This document shows, piece after piece, positions 1-10,995 of a stretch of DNA of 64,000 nt. The notes below the pieces were generated by a model, which searched no databases, was not told the origin of the DNA, and was given only the letters and a program-made list of their open reading frames with translations. This DNA is from Streptomyces sp. CB02400 (GTDB taxonomy: Bacteria; Actinomycetota; Actinomycetes; Streptomycetales; Streptomycetaceae): positions 51,892 to 115,891 of the forward strand of contig NZ_LIWB01000017.1 of the NCBI RefSeq assembly GCF_001905725.1, in the 5' to 3' direction. Numbering within the stretch: the first letter of the stretch is position 1; the number at the start of each line of letters is the position of its first letter. A program made the translations under genes and the position numbers.

Positions 1-3000
1 CCGAAGCCCGAGCCGAAGCCGGAGCCGAAGCCGGACCCGCCCCAAGGGGACGGCAAGAAGAACGTCGGGTCGGAGAGCGACGGCGGTCGGGCGCCGGGTC
101 GTCGGGTGCCGGTGCCCGGTACGGGGGAGTGCCTTCTGTACTCCTTCATGGCCGGCGACCCCGTGCACATCCGCAGCCGTCTGGGCGGCCTCGCCGCCAC
201 CGACCGCGCCGCCTACGACTGGCTCGGGAACCCCGACTCGGTACGCGGCGAACTGCGCCGGCAGGCCGGGTCCGGCACCGGGGCCGGCCCTTCGCGGACC
301 GCCCTCCGCGCCATGCGGTCCCACGTGGAGGAGTACGTGCGCCGCAGCGCGGGACGGCTGCATCCGCAGATCATCGGCCAGTTCCGGCAGACGGTCGCCG
401 ACGAGTTCGCCACCCGCGTCCAGGGCATGAACCGGGCCGGGAGGCTCGCCCTCCTCGCCCACCACGGCGTCCGGCGGGTCCCCGTCCCCGAGGCCCTCGA
501 CCCCACCGAACTGCTGAGGCGGTACGTCGACGCCCGTATGGCGTCGGGGCCCGCCCGCCCGGGCGTCTCCCCGCAGGACGCCAGGGCCGTACTGGAGGCG
601 GAGGCCGAGGACCTGAGCCCGCGCCAGATGTTCGAGTACCTCGGGCAGCACGACCTGCTGCCGACGCCCCGCGACCTCGACGACACCGCACTGGGCCGGC
701 TGCTCGGTACCGCCTACACACAGAGCGCCGCGCCGCTGGACGACACGGAACTGGCCAGGTTCCTGGACGCCGTCGTCCACTGGGAGCAGCGCTGGGGGAC
801 GCCGGAGGGGGAGATCTTCCTGCCCCTTGCCGCGCACGCGTTCGACCTGCGGGTCGACGTGGTGCGGTCGTTCCCGGAGGGCCCCCGACGGGTCAGCGCT
901 GCCGGGCCCGACAACGCCACGCGGCAGACGGAGGTCTACTACAACGGCGTCAACCACTACGACGGCAGCGACGCCGGAGCCCGCGACCGGTTCGGCGACC
1001 CGGTCCTCCCGAAGCGGATCAAGGACGAGGAACGCGACCAGGACGGCGACGTACGGCTCAACCCCCTGTGGGTGCCGCTGGACGAGGTCGACCCCGACCT
1101 GCTGATCACCGGCAACCGCGACGCGGTGTGGCTCTACACGGTCACCGACGACGGGCGGGTGATCCTCGGCACGGAGGACCTGAGCGGGATCGTCACCCCG
1201 GAGCAGTTCGACGCGCTGCTGGCGGGGATGCGGGAGAAGGACCCCGACCTGACGGCGGAGACGCTGCGCAGGACGCTCGACGGGCTGGGCCACACCGGCA
1301 TCGCCGCCGGTTTCGTCGACGACGGCGGCAGGACGGCCGGCCGGACGCTGCCGGGCCGCAGCCGGGTGTCCGGCGAGTTCCGCTGGAGCGGGAGACTGCG
1401 TTCCTGGGTGGTGAACGACAAGTCGGGCCGCTACATGAGCGAGACGGTCCGCCCGGGTCTGGACGCCGCGGAGGCCGCCGACTGGCTGACCAACGTGGCG
1501 GCCCTGTTCAGCGACCGGCTGGGCGTCGTCGTCCGGACCGACCAGGTGAAGACCGCCGCGCCCCTCCCCCCGCCCCCGCCCGCGCCGGAGCCCCCGAAGA
1601 CGCAGACGGCCGCCCTGGGCCCCGGCGAGCACGGCCCGGCACCCCGGCCGGAACCCGATGCCGAGGAGGACCTGCACGACGACGACCGGGCCGCGAGCAC
1701 GGCGACGCCGGACGACGCCGGCCCCGCCCCGGCGCCTCCCCCGTCCCGCTCCCGGGTCGCCTTCGAGCACCGCCACCGGGACATCACCGACCAGGACCAA
1801 CGCAGGCAGCTCGCCGACCTGGCCGAGCAGATCGTGCTGTCCGGCCTGCGGGACCTCAGGGCAGGTCTCCGGCTCCCCACGATCACGGTCACCGGTTACA
1901 GCAACGGCCCGCGCTTCGCGCTGTCCGGTGACGCCGTCGAGCACGCCGAGACGGTCGGCCGGCAACGGGCGGACGCCGTGCGCGACCTCCTCCTCGAGGA
2001 GATCAGGCGTCAGCTGGAGCTCAACGAACAGAGCGTGCGCGACGTCGCGGAAGTACGCGGCGGCCCGGTCCGGGCCGAGGACTTCACGGTCGTCACGGAG
2101 AGCGGCGGCCGGGACATCGGCGCCGTCGGCCCGATCGACGGCGCCACCGGGCGGGCGGCACGACGGCAGGCGGTCGTCACGGTCGACCGTTCCCCCCTGT
2201 CGGAGGCCGTCGCCCGGCTGGCGGAACTGAGCCCGGAGGACTTCGGCCGGCCGGACTACTTCACCGGCCCGGACCGGCTCGCCGGGAACCTCCTGCACCT
2301 CGACGACAACCCCGGGGACGACCCCGACTCGGACGACGACTCGGACAGCGACTCGGACAGTGATACGGACGGCGAGTCCACGGACGCCCCTCCCGCCCCG
2401 GTGCGTTTCGACGCCGACGACCTGTCGCACCGCGTACGCCGGCTGTACGAGCTGACGGCCGAGGCGATGGCCGCCGGCCGGGCGACCAGCACGGCGTCGC
2501 TGACCGCGTACCACCTCGGCCGGCAGGGCCTGCTGTCCGACGCCACCCGCCTGACCGCACCCGACGGCACCCCGCTGGGCCGGAACTGGACGGGCCGGCC
2601 CGCCCAGGACCTGGACGTCTCCTCGTACGACGTGGTGGACGGCGACGACCGGAGCCCCCGGCCGGCACCGTGGGCACGCCGGCCCGGTGCTCCCCTCCCG
2701 TACGTGATCGGGACGAAGGACGGCGACCACACCAAGGTCAGGCTGTCCCTGCCGGACGGCAGCAAACGGTGGCGGCTCTCGCCGGAGGAGTTCACCGAAC
2801 TGCTCGCGCAGGACGCGGAACTGGCGGGCCGTGAGGACACCGCCGAGGTGGTGCTCGTCTCGCCGAACGCCGGTGCCATGGGACTGGACATGCCGCGCAG
2901 GGCCGCGGCCCGGACGGACCGGACGCTGTGGTCGCACAGCGGCGAGGCCGCCCTGAAGCCGCACCCCGACACCGGCCGGCACCGCATCGAGGTGACCGAC

Positions 3001-5688
3001 GACCGGTCCCTCGGCGACGAGTCGACGGGCGAGTCGGCGGATGAGCCGATGGGCGAGCCGATGGGCGAGTGGATCGCCAGCGACCCCGACGACCTGGGTC
3101 CGGACGAGGGACGGCCGGAACCCGGGGAAGGCGTCCTGCGCACGATCGCCGGGAAGACCCTCCGGGACGCGGACGTCAAGTCGGTCACCCTCACCGACGA
3201 GGGCCGGCCCGTCGGCCGCGCGGTGGTCAACGGCGCCGACCTGCTCCGGCGCGAGCCGTGGCTCCAGGATCTGGTCCGGTCGACGGAGTGGTCCGTCTAC
3301 GACCCGGTCACCGGTGAGCCGGTCGGGAATCCCCGGCCGGTGCCGTGGAAGGGCCGCAAGCCCTACTTCTTCCTGGTCCACGGCCTGCCGGGGCAGACCC
3401 TCATGGTCGAGAACATGTTCCAGAACAACGTTCCGGTCCGGGGCACGGAAACCGGCGGCTACCTCCGGCGGCGCCCCAGCGTGACCCGGCTGGACCGGGA
3501 CACCCCCATCGTGTTCCTGTCCTGCTGGGGGAGCGGGCCGGAGGGGTACACCGCCGCCGCGCTGAAGCGGAGCCGCCCGTTCGTCCCCGACCCGCTCGCC
3601 GTCTCGTCGGCGGCCCAGGACGTCTCCAACTCGACACGGCGCGACGTCTACGCCCCGGACAGGGAGCACTTGAGCCGCTACGCGAAGGGAAAGCTGTACG
3701 ACCACGGCATCGGCACCACCCCGGCGAACGACCCGGTGGACATGGTGAGGCTGCGCCCCGAACCGACCCCGGACGAACTCGACGCCCTGGCCGCGCAGGC
3801 CGGCCTGGAGACCTCCCCGGACTTCACCCCGGCCATGGCCCGGGACACGGCACTGCGACTGGTCCGCGCCCTGAGGGCCACGTTCGGCGTCGACGTGGAG
3901 AAGGACGGGGACGACCCGGCCGGCACGTACCGTCGACTGCTGCGCGGCATCGGCGCCCTGGAGGTCATGCGCCGCGGGGACGGGAACCTGCGGGAGTACG
4001 GGGAGCTGACGCTCGACCTGCTCGACCGGGTCACCCGCGCGCACCACGGCCTGACGACCGCCCCCGGCACCCGGCCCGCGCCGCCGGACCCCGACGACGT
4101 ACGGACGATGCTCGACGCCGCGTCGGCGCGCCTGTCCACCGACCCCCGGTCCGCACTGCCCGACTTCGCCCCCCTGCCCTCCGTGGACCGGGCCCGCGAA
4201 CTGATCGGCCGCCACGATCCGGACCGGTGGACCCGCCAGGTGCTGGGACTGCGCACATCGGCGCACGTCACCGCGGCCGACCGGCAGAACGCGCTGTGGG
4301 CGACGGTCCAGGCCGTGGAGAGCGTGGAGAACCATCCCGACCCCGACGCCCTGACGACGAAGGCGCTCCATCTGACCACCGGCGAGAACCCGCGGGACGA
4401 GGCCCTGCGGACGGACCTCCTCCTGATGGCGGCCACGGCGGCGGCCCTCGGCCGCGACGCCTACGACCCCACCGCGCTCGCCGCGTACGACCTCGAACGC
4501 CACGGCGCGCTGGACGACCGCACCCTCATCACCTCCGTGAACGGGACGAAGGCCGGCCGCAGTTGGACGGGGAAGCCCGCCCCGAGCCGCATGTGGGCGG
4601 ACCGCTACGTGATCTCACCCGACGGCGGCCTGGGCAACAGCCGCAGGGCCCTGGCGCCCTGGCACCGGAAGGGTGCCGGAAAGAGCGACCACCCCGGTGG
4701 ATACGTACTGGACATGAGCGGCACCACCCCGGGACAGGTCGACATGCCCTGGCCGGACGGCACCACCCGCCCGGTGCCCTACGAGGAGATCGCCGAACTG
4801 CTCTCCCACGACCCCGTCCTGGCGCAGCTGGACCGGGACGTCACGGTCGTCCCCGTCGGAGCGGGGACGGGGGACGCCGGCCTGGCCGAGGCGATCGCCG
4901 CCCGGACGGGGGCCGCCCGGACGGTGTGGCTGCCGACGCGGCCCCTCCGGCTCCTCGACCGGCGGCCGACGGTGAACGAGAGCCTCCTCGTGCTGACCTC
5001 ACCCCAGGACGACACGGGAGCCCACTGGTCGCAGACCCGTCCGCCCGCGCCCGGACCCGCGGCCCAGCCCTCCGGCCCCGCCCCCGACGTCATCACGGCC
5101 GGCGACGACCTCCCGCTCCAGGCGCCGCCGTCCGAGGAGGCCCGGCGCCAGTGGATCGCCGGCGAGGTGAGCGCGGAGGACCTGCCCGGCACCCCGCCGG
5201 GGTTCACCGGCGCCGAGACCGTCACCCTGGCCGAACTGAGGGACGCGGACATCGAGATCACCCCCGGAATGGACGTCGAGGCACAGCTCGGCGGAGGCGT
5301 GCGGGGCGGCGGACTGGCACCGCTCGACCAGGTGCGGCTGCTGCTGGCCCGCCCCGGCCCGTGGCCGGACGCCCTCGACGCCGTCGCGGCCGCGGTGTCG
5401 CGCCGGATCTGGCGCTCGGCGTTCACGGCCTTCGAGACCGCGACCCCGGGCCCGGACGCCGTCCAGGCGTGGAGCACGGCCCTCGGGCTGCTCCTGCCGG
5501 GCGATGCGGACTCCGTGCTCGCGGACTGGCGGTACGCGGCGGAGGCGTACCGCGACGCGGTGCGCCGGCTCGCCGACCTGCTGGCGGCGGAAGGGACGGA
5601 CCCCCGGACGGTCGCGCGCCTCGCCGCCCGGTTCCGGGAGATCCTCGGACTGCCGCCCCTCGGGACAGGTGATCCGGATGCCCAGTAG
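1..5688 (+). CDS. Giant multidomain T7SS-type effector / 'lonely Cys' protein, 5' end outside window
   Basis: The frame is open from base 1, so only the C-terminal ~1,895 residues are seen; numbering here counts from base 1. Order: Lys/Glu/Pro linker; OTU-like domain with Cys44 in GTGECLLYS and His319 in YNGVNHYD; an unrecognised domain ending near WVVNDKSGRYM (about 400-480); Pro-rich linker; OmpA-like segment (about 585-745, GQRRADAV-type helix); Asp/Ser acidic stretch; then three related modules (about 831-987, 1054-1214, 1491-1654). The middle module has a caspase-like pair, His1127 in FFLVHGLPG and Cys1175 in IVFLSCWGSG; the outer two lack both residues. No transmembrane segment is evident. 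The next gene is an SseB-like protein of the kind found beside T7SS 'lonely Cys' proteins, which suggests an exported effector. Family assignment rests on motifs; substrate and target are unknown. Confidence 0.75.
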   Translation, partial: PKPEPKPEPKPDPPQGDGKKNVGSESDGGRAPGRRVPVPGTGECLLYSFMAGDPVHIRSRLGGLAATDRAAYDWLGNPDSVRGELRRQAGSGTGAGPSRTALRAMRSHVEEYVRRSAGRLHPQIIGQFRQTVADEFATRVQGMNRAGRLALLAHHGVRRVPVPEALDPTELLRRYVDARMASGPARPGVSPQDARAVLEAEAEDLSPRQMFEYLGQHDLLPTPRDLDDTALGRLLGTAYTQSAAPLDDTELARFLDAVVHWEQRWGTPEGEIFLPLAAHAFDLRVDVVRSFPEGPRRVSAAGPDNATRQTEVYYNGVNHYDGSDAGARDRFGDPVLPKRIKDEERDQDGDVRLNPLWVPLDEVDPDLLITGNRDAVWLYTVTDDGRVILGTEDLSGIVTPEQFDALLAGMREKDPDLTAETLRRTLDGLGHTGIAAGFVDDGGRTAGRTLPGRSRVSGEFRWSGRLRSWVVNDKSGRYMSETVRPGLDAAEAADWLTNVAALFSDRLGVVVRTDQVKTAAPLPPPPPAPEPPKTQTAALGPGEHGPAPRPEPDAEEDLHDDDRAASTATPDDAGPAPAPPPSRSRVAFEHRHRDITDQDQRRQLADLAEQIVLSGLRDLRAGLRLPTITVTGYSNGPRFALSGDAVEHAETVGRQRADAVRDLLLEEIRRQLELNEQSVRDVAEVRGGPVRAEDFTVVTESGGRDIGAVGPIDGATGRAARRQAVVTVDRSPLSEAVARLAELSPEDFGRPDYFTGPDRLAGNLLHLDDNPGDDPDSDDDSDSDSDSDTDGESTDAPPAPVRFDADDLSHRVRRLYELTAEAMAAGRATSTASLTAYHLGRQGLLSDATRLTAPDGTPLGRNWTGRPAQDLDVSSYDVVDGDDRSPRPAPWARRPGAPLPYVIGTKDGDHTKVRLSLPDGSKRWRLSPEEFTELLAQDAELAGREDTAEVVLVSPNAGAMGLDMPRRAAARTDRTLWSHSGEAALKPHPDTGRHRIEVTDDRSLGDESTGESADEPMGEPMGEWIASDPDDLGPDEGRPEPGEGVLRTIAGKTLRDADVKSVTLTDEGRPVGRAVVNGADLLRREPWLQDLVRSTEWSVYDPVTGEPVGNPRPVPWKGRKPYFFLVHGLPGQTLMVENMFQNNVPVRGTETGGYLRRRPSVTRLDRDTPIVFLSCWGSGPEGYTAAALKRSRPFVPDPLAVSSAAQDVSNSTRRDVYAPDREHLSRYAKGKLYDHGIGTTPANDPVDMVRLRPEPTPDELDALAAQAGLETSPDFTPAMARDTALRLVRALRATFGVDVEKDGDDPAGTYRRLLRGIGALEVMRRGDGNLREYGELTLDLLDRVTRAHHGLTTAPGTRPAPPDPDDVRTMLDAASARLSTDPRSALPDFAPLPSVDRARELIGRHDPDRWTRQVLGLRTSAHVTAADRQNALWATVQAVESVENHPDPDALTTKALHLTTGENPRDEALRTDLLLMAATAAALGRDAYDPTALAAYDLERHGALDDRTLITSVNGTKAGRSWTGKPAPSRMWADRYVISPDGGLGNSRRALAPWHRKGAGKSDHPGGYVLDMSGTTPGQVDMPWPDGTTRPVPYEEIAELLSHDPVLAQLDRDVTVVPVGAGTGDAGLAEAIAARTGAARTVWLPTRPLRLLDRRPTVNESLLVLTSPQDDTGAHWSQTRPPAPGPAAQPSGPAPDVITAGDDLPLQAPPSEEARRQWIAGEVSAEDLPGTPPGFTGAETVTLAELRDADIEITPGMDVEAQLGGGVRGGGLAPLDQVRLLLARPGPWPDALDAVAAAVSRRIWRSAFTAFETATPGPDAVQAWSTALGLLLPGDADSVLADWRYAAEAYRDAVRRLADLLAAEGTDPRTVARLAARFREILGLPPLGTGDPDAQ

Positions 5689-5705
5689 GCGAAGCAGGAG
5701 GACGG

Positions 5706-6338
5706 ATGGCAGCCGACGAGCCGAGTGACCGGAGCGGGACAGCGATGATGCCCACGCCCCCCGACGACATCGTCGAGGCCGCACGGCTCGCGCCGGACCA
5801 CTGGATCAGCATGATCGACCCCGGCTGGGACGGCGAGGGCGTCCCGCCCGACCGGGTCGTGGTCGGCCGCTGGCGCACGGGAGCGACCGGGGAGATCGAG
5901 GAGTGGGAGGACAACGAGGCGTACCGTCCCTCCCCGGAGTCGCTCGGCTGGCCCGAGCCCACCGACGACGTCGACAGAGCCCTCCAGCTCGCCGTCACCG
6001 GTTACGGACCGCCCGAGGACGTCCTGCGCGCCCTGGCCACCGCCGAGGTGGCGGTGCTGACCCTGCCGGACGGATCCCTGGTGACCGCCGCGGTGGAGGA
6101 CGGCGGGCTCGTGGTCCCGGTCTTCACCTCCTCGTCCCACCTCCACAGCGTCGGCGGCTTCGCCTTCGAACGCGTCACCGTCCCGGCCCTCCTGGACCGC
6201 CTGCCCCCGGGCCACGCGTTCTACGTCAACCCGGCCGGCCCGGTGGGCAGCGTGCTGGAGCCCGATCGGCTCGGGGAGACGATCACGGGCGGAACACAAC
6301 CGGGCGGCACACCTGGTCCTCATAACATCACCGGGTGA
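5706..6338 (+). CDS. Type VII secretion system-associated, SseB-like protein
   Basis: 210 aa. ATG at 5706 follows a strong AGGAGG-type ribosome site, 17 nt after the giant gene stops, so the two are probably one operon. The N-terminal half has the block APDHWISMIDPGWDGEG and EIEEWEDNEAYRPSPESLGW, typical of the streptomycete family annotated as T7SS-associated protein. The C-terminal half (about 110-200) matches SseB: VVPVFTSSSHL and LPPGHAFYVNPAGPVGSVL parallel VPVFSSEEQF and LPPQAGIAVNPGGVVGIPL in the sseB gene at 13382. It is soluble, with no signal peptide. A chaperone or immunity role for the preceding effector is inferred from position only. Confidence 0.75.
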   Translation: MAADEPSDRSGTAMMPTPPDDIVEAARLAPDHWISMIDPGWDGEGVPPDRVVVGRWRTGATGEIEEWEDNEAYRPSPESLGWPEPTDDVDRALQLAVTGYGPPEDVLRALATAEVAVLTLPDGSLVTAAVEDGGLVVPVFTSSSHLHSVGGFAFERVTVPALLDRLPPGHAFYVNPAGPVGSVLEPDRLGETITGGTQPGGTPGPHNITG

Positions 6339-6379
6339 CGGCCCACAGGGCTCGGGGACTTCCACGAAGGAGCGTGTCC

Positions 6380-7631
6380 GTGCAGCGCACCGGTCTGTAC
6401 TACCCGTACGTCCACTTCCGTGATCCGGCGTGGATCAAAGCCGCCGCGCTGTACTTGCCGGAGATGGCCCGCGTGGTGCCCGGGGGCTTCCGCGTCTCGG
6501 ACCCGGACCACGTCCGTGTCCTGCGGGACGACCTCGGCTTCGTCCAGGACATCGACCCCGCCGGGGCCGTCGAGGCTGCGTCACGGCACCTGCTGCGACT
6601 CGTGGACGAGCGTGGTGAGGAGCTGCGGAGCCATTTTGGTGTCCAGGGCGCCGGCGCCCTGGACACCGTGGACGTGGTGAACGCCGAACCCTCGCCGCCC
6701 GGCACACCGGCACCCGTGGGCGACCAGGCACGCTTCTTCTCGACCGGGGGCCGGCCGTTGGCGGGCCTGTACCCGGGGGAGATGTCGCCGGAGCTGAGGG
6801 ACGCCCTGTTCGGTACCGGACTGGCGGTGCGGCGGGTGCGCAACACGGTCAGCCATGACGCGCACCACGCGTGGGTGGGGATGGACCCGGCGCTCGCCTG
6901 GGTCTACAAGTGCGCGCTGACCGCCGAACTCGCGGGGCCGCACCGCCTTCCTCCCCGTCACCGACCAGGAGGCCGCCCACACGGCCGTCGACCCCTGGGA
7001 CGCCGAGCGGATGGCGGCGGTCCTCCTGGGCGGGGCCCCCGCCCCGGTCGGAACCGGCGACCTGGCGGGGCGGGTCGGGGTCCTGTCGGTGCGGTGCGTG
7101 CTCCCCGCACGGCTCGCGGTGGTGCCCGCCGAGAAGATCGTGGAACTCCGCAAGAAGTACGAACCGGAGTTCTTCGCCTACATGGACGCCATCGCCCGGA
7201 CGGCGGCGGACCTGCGCGAGGAACTGGCCGGCATCCGCAGTCGGCGGGCACTGGACACGTACGTGCGGCAGGCGGTGCACAAGGACTTCGAAGTCGAGCT
7301 GGTGAAGCTGCGCGAGGCCATGAACGGCGTCGGCCTCCAGACGATCACCACCTCCGTCAGCACCACGTTCGACACCCCCACCTCGGCGGCCCTGGCGAGC
7401 GGACTGATCGGCACGGTCGGCGGCACCATGGCGGGCAGCGCGGCGGGCATCGTGGCCGGCGTCGGCGCGACAGCCGTGGGCGTCCTCGGCGGGGCCCGGA
7501 GACAGCGCGACGCGGCACTCGCCGCATCCCCGGTCAGCTTCCTCCTGCGCGTCGAACGCGGGCTGAGACCCACCACCGCGGTGCGCCGGATCGGACGCGC
7601 CCTGCGACGGAGCGTCGGCGCCGACGTGTGA
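6380..7631 (+). pseudogene. DUF6236-like protein, frameshifted (one extra G in 6934-6937)
   Basis: GTG at 6380 follows AAGGAG (6367-6372) and opens VQRTGLYYPYVHFRDPAWI, characteristic of DUF6236-type proteins. The reading frame is continuous to about 6935, then must move to the next frame to continue as GRTAFLPVTDQEAAH...MAAVLLGGAPAP and end at 7631 (SVGADV). Removing one G from the GGGG run at 6934-6937 restores a single ~416-residue protein reading ...TAELAGRTAFLPV. The C-terminal part has a Gly/Ala-rich hydrophobic hairpin (SGLIGTVGGTMAGSAAGIVAG). Function is unknown. It follows the T7SS-associated gene by about 40 nt and may belong to that effector locus. It could be a genuine lesion or a sequencing error in a G-run. 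Confidence 0.7.
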
Positions 7632-7659
7632 GCGGGACGCGCGGGGCGGGGCCGCCCCC

Positions 7660-9027
<1,368 letters not shown>

Positions 9028-9086
9028 GGGAGGACTCCTAAGGGTTCGGCGGACGACGCTGTCCACCGGGAAAGGGTGGTTCAGAA

Positions 9087-9132
9087 GATCGGAAGGTCTG
9101 GGGATCGGAAGGTCTGGGGATCGGAAGAGAGG
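9087..9132. repeat. 16-bp tandem repeat upstream of sdaA
   Basis: The unit GATCGGAAGGTCTGGG occurs twice exactly (9087-9102, 9103-9118) and a third time partially (GATCGGAAGAGAGG). The array begins about 60 nt upstream of the sdaA GTG, within its likely promoter or leader. No known regulator is recognised. It could be an iterated binding site or a slippage-prone neutral repeat. Confidence 0.8.
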
Positions 9133-9228
9133 GATCGTTTATGCGGCGGTGCACGGTGCGGGGCACCGCGCCCACCGACCCAGTGTGCGCGATGCCCCTG
9201 ATGTCCGTACGTATGAAAGCGTACGAAA

Positions 9229-10488
9229 TTACTTCAGACCGGGGTACAGCGGGTGCTTCGCGGCGAGTGCCGTCACCCGGGCCCGGAGCGCCTCCACGTC
9301 GAAGGACGGCTTCAGCGCCTCGGCGATCACGTCCGCGACCTCGGCGAAGTCCTCGGCCGTGAAGCCGCGGGTGGCCAGGGCGGGCGTACCGATGCGCAGC
9401 CCCGAGGTGACCATCGGCGGGCGCGGGTCGTTCGGGATCGCGTTGCGGTTGACCGTGATGCCGACCTCGTGGAGGCGGTCCTCGGCCTGCTGGCCGTCCA
9501 GCTCCGAGTTGCGCAGGTCGACCAGGACCAGGTGCACGTCCGTGCCGCCGGACAGCACGTCCACGCCCACGGCCTTCACGTCGTCCTTGACCAGCCGCTC
9601 GGCCAGGATGCGGGCACCCTCCAGGGTGCGGCGCTGGCGCTCCTTGAAGTCCTCGGTGGCGCACACCTTGAAGGCGACCGCCTTGGCGGCGATCACGTGC
9701 TCCAGCGGACCGCCCTGCTGGCCGGGGAAGACCGCGGAGTTGATCTTCTTGGCCAGCTCGGCCGTGGAGAGGATCACACCGCCGCGCGGGCCGCCGAGGG
9801 TCTTGTGCGTGGTCGTCGTCACGACATGCGCGTGCGGGACCGGGTTCGGGTGCAGGCCCGCGGCGACCAGGCCGGCGAAGTGCGCCATGTCGACCATGAG
9901 GTACGCGCCGACCTCGTCCGCGATCCGGCGGAACGCGGCGAAGTCGAGCTGACGCGGGTACGCCGACCAGCCGGCCACGATCAGCTTCGGCTTGCTCTCC
10001 TTGGCGAGCCGCTCGACCTCGGCCATGTCGACCTGGCCGTCGTCGCCGACGTGGTACGCGACCACGTTGTAGAGCTTGCCGGAGAAGTTGATCTTCATGC
10101 CGTGGGTCAGGTGCCCGCCGTGCGCGAGGTTCAGACCCATGATCGTGTCGCCGGGCTTGAGCAGCGCGAACATCGCGGCGGCGTTGGCCTGCGCGCCCGA
10201 GTGCGGCTGCACGTTGGCGTGCTCGGCGCCGAAGAGCTCCTTGACCCGGTCGATGGCGATCTGCTCGATCACGTCGACGTGCTCGCAGCCGCCGTAGTAG
10301 CGGCGGCCGGGGTAGCCCTCGGCGTACTTGTTGGTGAGGACCGAGCCCTGGGCCTCCATGACCGCGACCGGGGCGAAGTTCTCCGAGGCGATCATCTCGA
10401 GGGTGGACTGCTGGCGGTGCAGCTCGGCGTCGACGGCGGCGGCGACGGCCGGGTCCAGCTCGTGCAGGGGCGTGTTCAGAAGCGACAT
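9229..10488 (-). CDS. glyA: Serine hydroxymethyltransferase
   Basis: 419 aa PLP enzyme (fold type I) that interconverts serine plus tetrahydrofolate with glycine plus 5,10-methylene-tetrahydrofolate. It starts [13 protein letters not shown]; family signatures follow: [41 protein letters not shown], and the PLP-lysine motif [16 protein letters not shown]. Length and motif spacing are normal. Only 14 nt separate it from gcvH upstream, so it is co-transcribed with gcvT-gcvH and probably falls under the glycine riboswitch. This pairing lets glycine-derived C1 units be returned to serine, which sdaA then deaminates. Confidence 0.97.
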   Translation of the reverse strand: MSLLNTPLHELDPAVAAAVDAELHRQQSTLEMIASENFAPVAVMEAQGSVLTNKYAEGYPGRRYYGGCEHVDVIEQIAIDRVKELFGAEHANVQPHSGAQANAAAMFALLKPGDTIMGLNLAHGGHLTHGMKINFSGKLYNVVAYHVGDDGQVDMAEVERLAKESKPKLIVAGWSAYPRQLDFAAFRRIADEVGAYLMVDMAHFAGLVAAGLHPNPVPHAHVVTTTTHKTLGGPRGGVILSTAELAKKINSAVFPGQQGGPLEHVIAAKAVAFKVCATEDFKERQRRTLEGARILAERLVKDDVKAVGVDVLSGGTDVHLVLVDLRNSELDGQQAEDRLHEVGITVNRNAIPNDPRPPMVTSGLRIGTPALATRGFTAEDFAEVADVIAEALKPSFDVEALRARVTALAAKHPLYPGLK

Positions 10489-10502
10489 GCGGCTACGGCT
10501 CC

Positions 10503-10880
10503 TCAGCCCTTGATGAAGGCGTCGTACTCGGCGGCGGTCAGCAGGTCGGCCGGCTCGTCGGTGACGCGCACCTTGAACAGCCAGCCGCCCTCGAAGGGGG
10601 CCGAGTTCACCAGCGACGGGTCGTTCACCACGTCCTCGTTGACCTCGGTGATCTCACCGCCGACGGGGGAGTACAGGTCGCTGACCGACTTGGTCGACTC
10701 CAGCTCGCCGCAGGTCTCGCCCGCGGTCACGCCGTCACCGACCGCGGGGAGCTGGACGAAGACCACGTCGCCGAGCGCGTTGGCCGCGTGCTCCGTGATA
10801 CCGACCGTCGACACGCCGTCCTCGGCGGCCGACAGCCACTCGTGCTCCTTGCTGTAACGCAGCTGCGTGGGGTTGCTCAT
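10503..10880 (-). CDS. gcvH: Glycine cleavage system H protein
   Basis: 125 aa lipoyl carrier of the glycine cleavage complex; its lipoylated arm shuttles the aminomethyl group from P-protein to T-protein. The lipoylation motif [19 protein letters not shown] carries the acceptor lysine, and the N-terminal YSKEHEWL and [10 protein letters not shown] are family-typical. It starts ATG at 10880 ([15 protein letters not shown]) behind an AGGAG-like site. It lies 115 nt downstream of gcvT and 14 nt upstream of glyA. The P-protein gene (gcvP) is not here; in streptomycetes it is commonly encoded elsewhere. Confidence 0.97.
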   Translation of the reverse strand: MSNPTQLRYSKEHEWLSAAEDGVSTVGITEHAANALGDVVFVQLPAVGDGVTAGETCGELESTKSVSDLYSPVGGEITEVNEDVVNDPSLVNSAPFEGGWLFKVRVTDEPADLLTAAEYDAFIKG

Positions 10881-10995
10881 GTCCTGGATTCTCCTGTACG
10901 CGGGGGACTGCTGATGAGGGAGGGGACTGCTGTGCGGCGCCGGTGAGCAGGCACGACGCGCTCACCTCACGCGCGGAAAGTCGTCTACGACGGTG

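Noticed and set aside
9119-9132. GATCGGAAGAG resembles the start of a sequencing adapter
   Set aside because: It continues AGG instead of the adapter sequence and is the third unit of a 16-bp tandem repeat, so contamination is unlikely.
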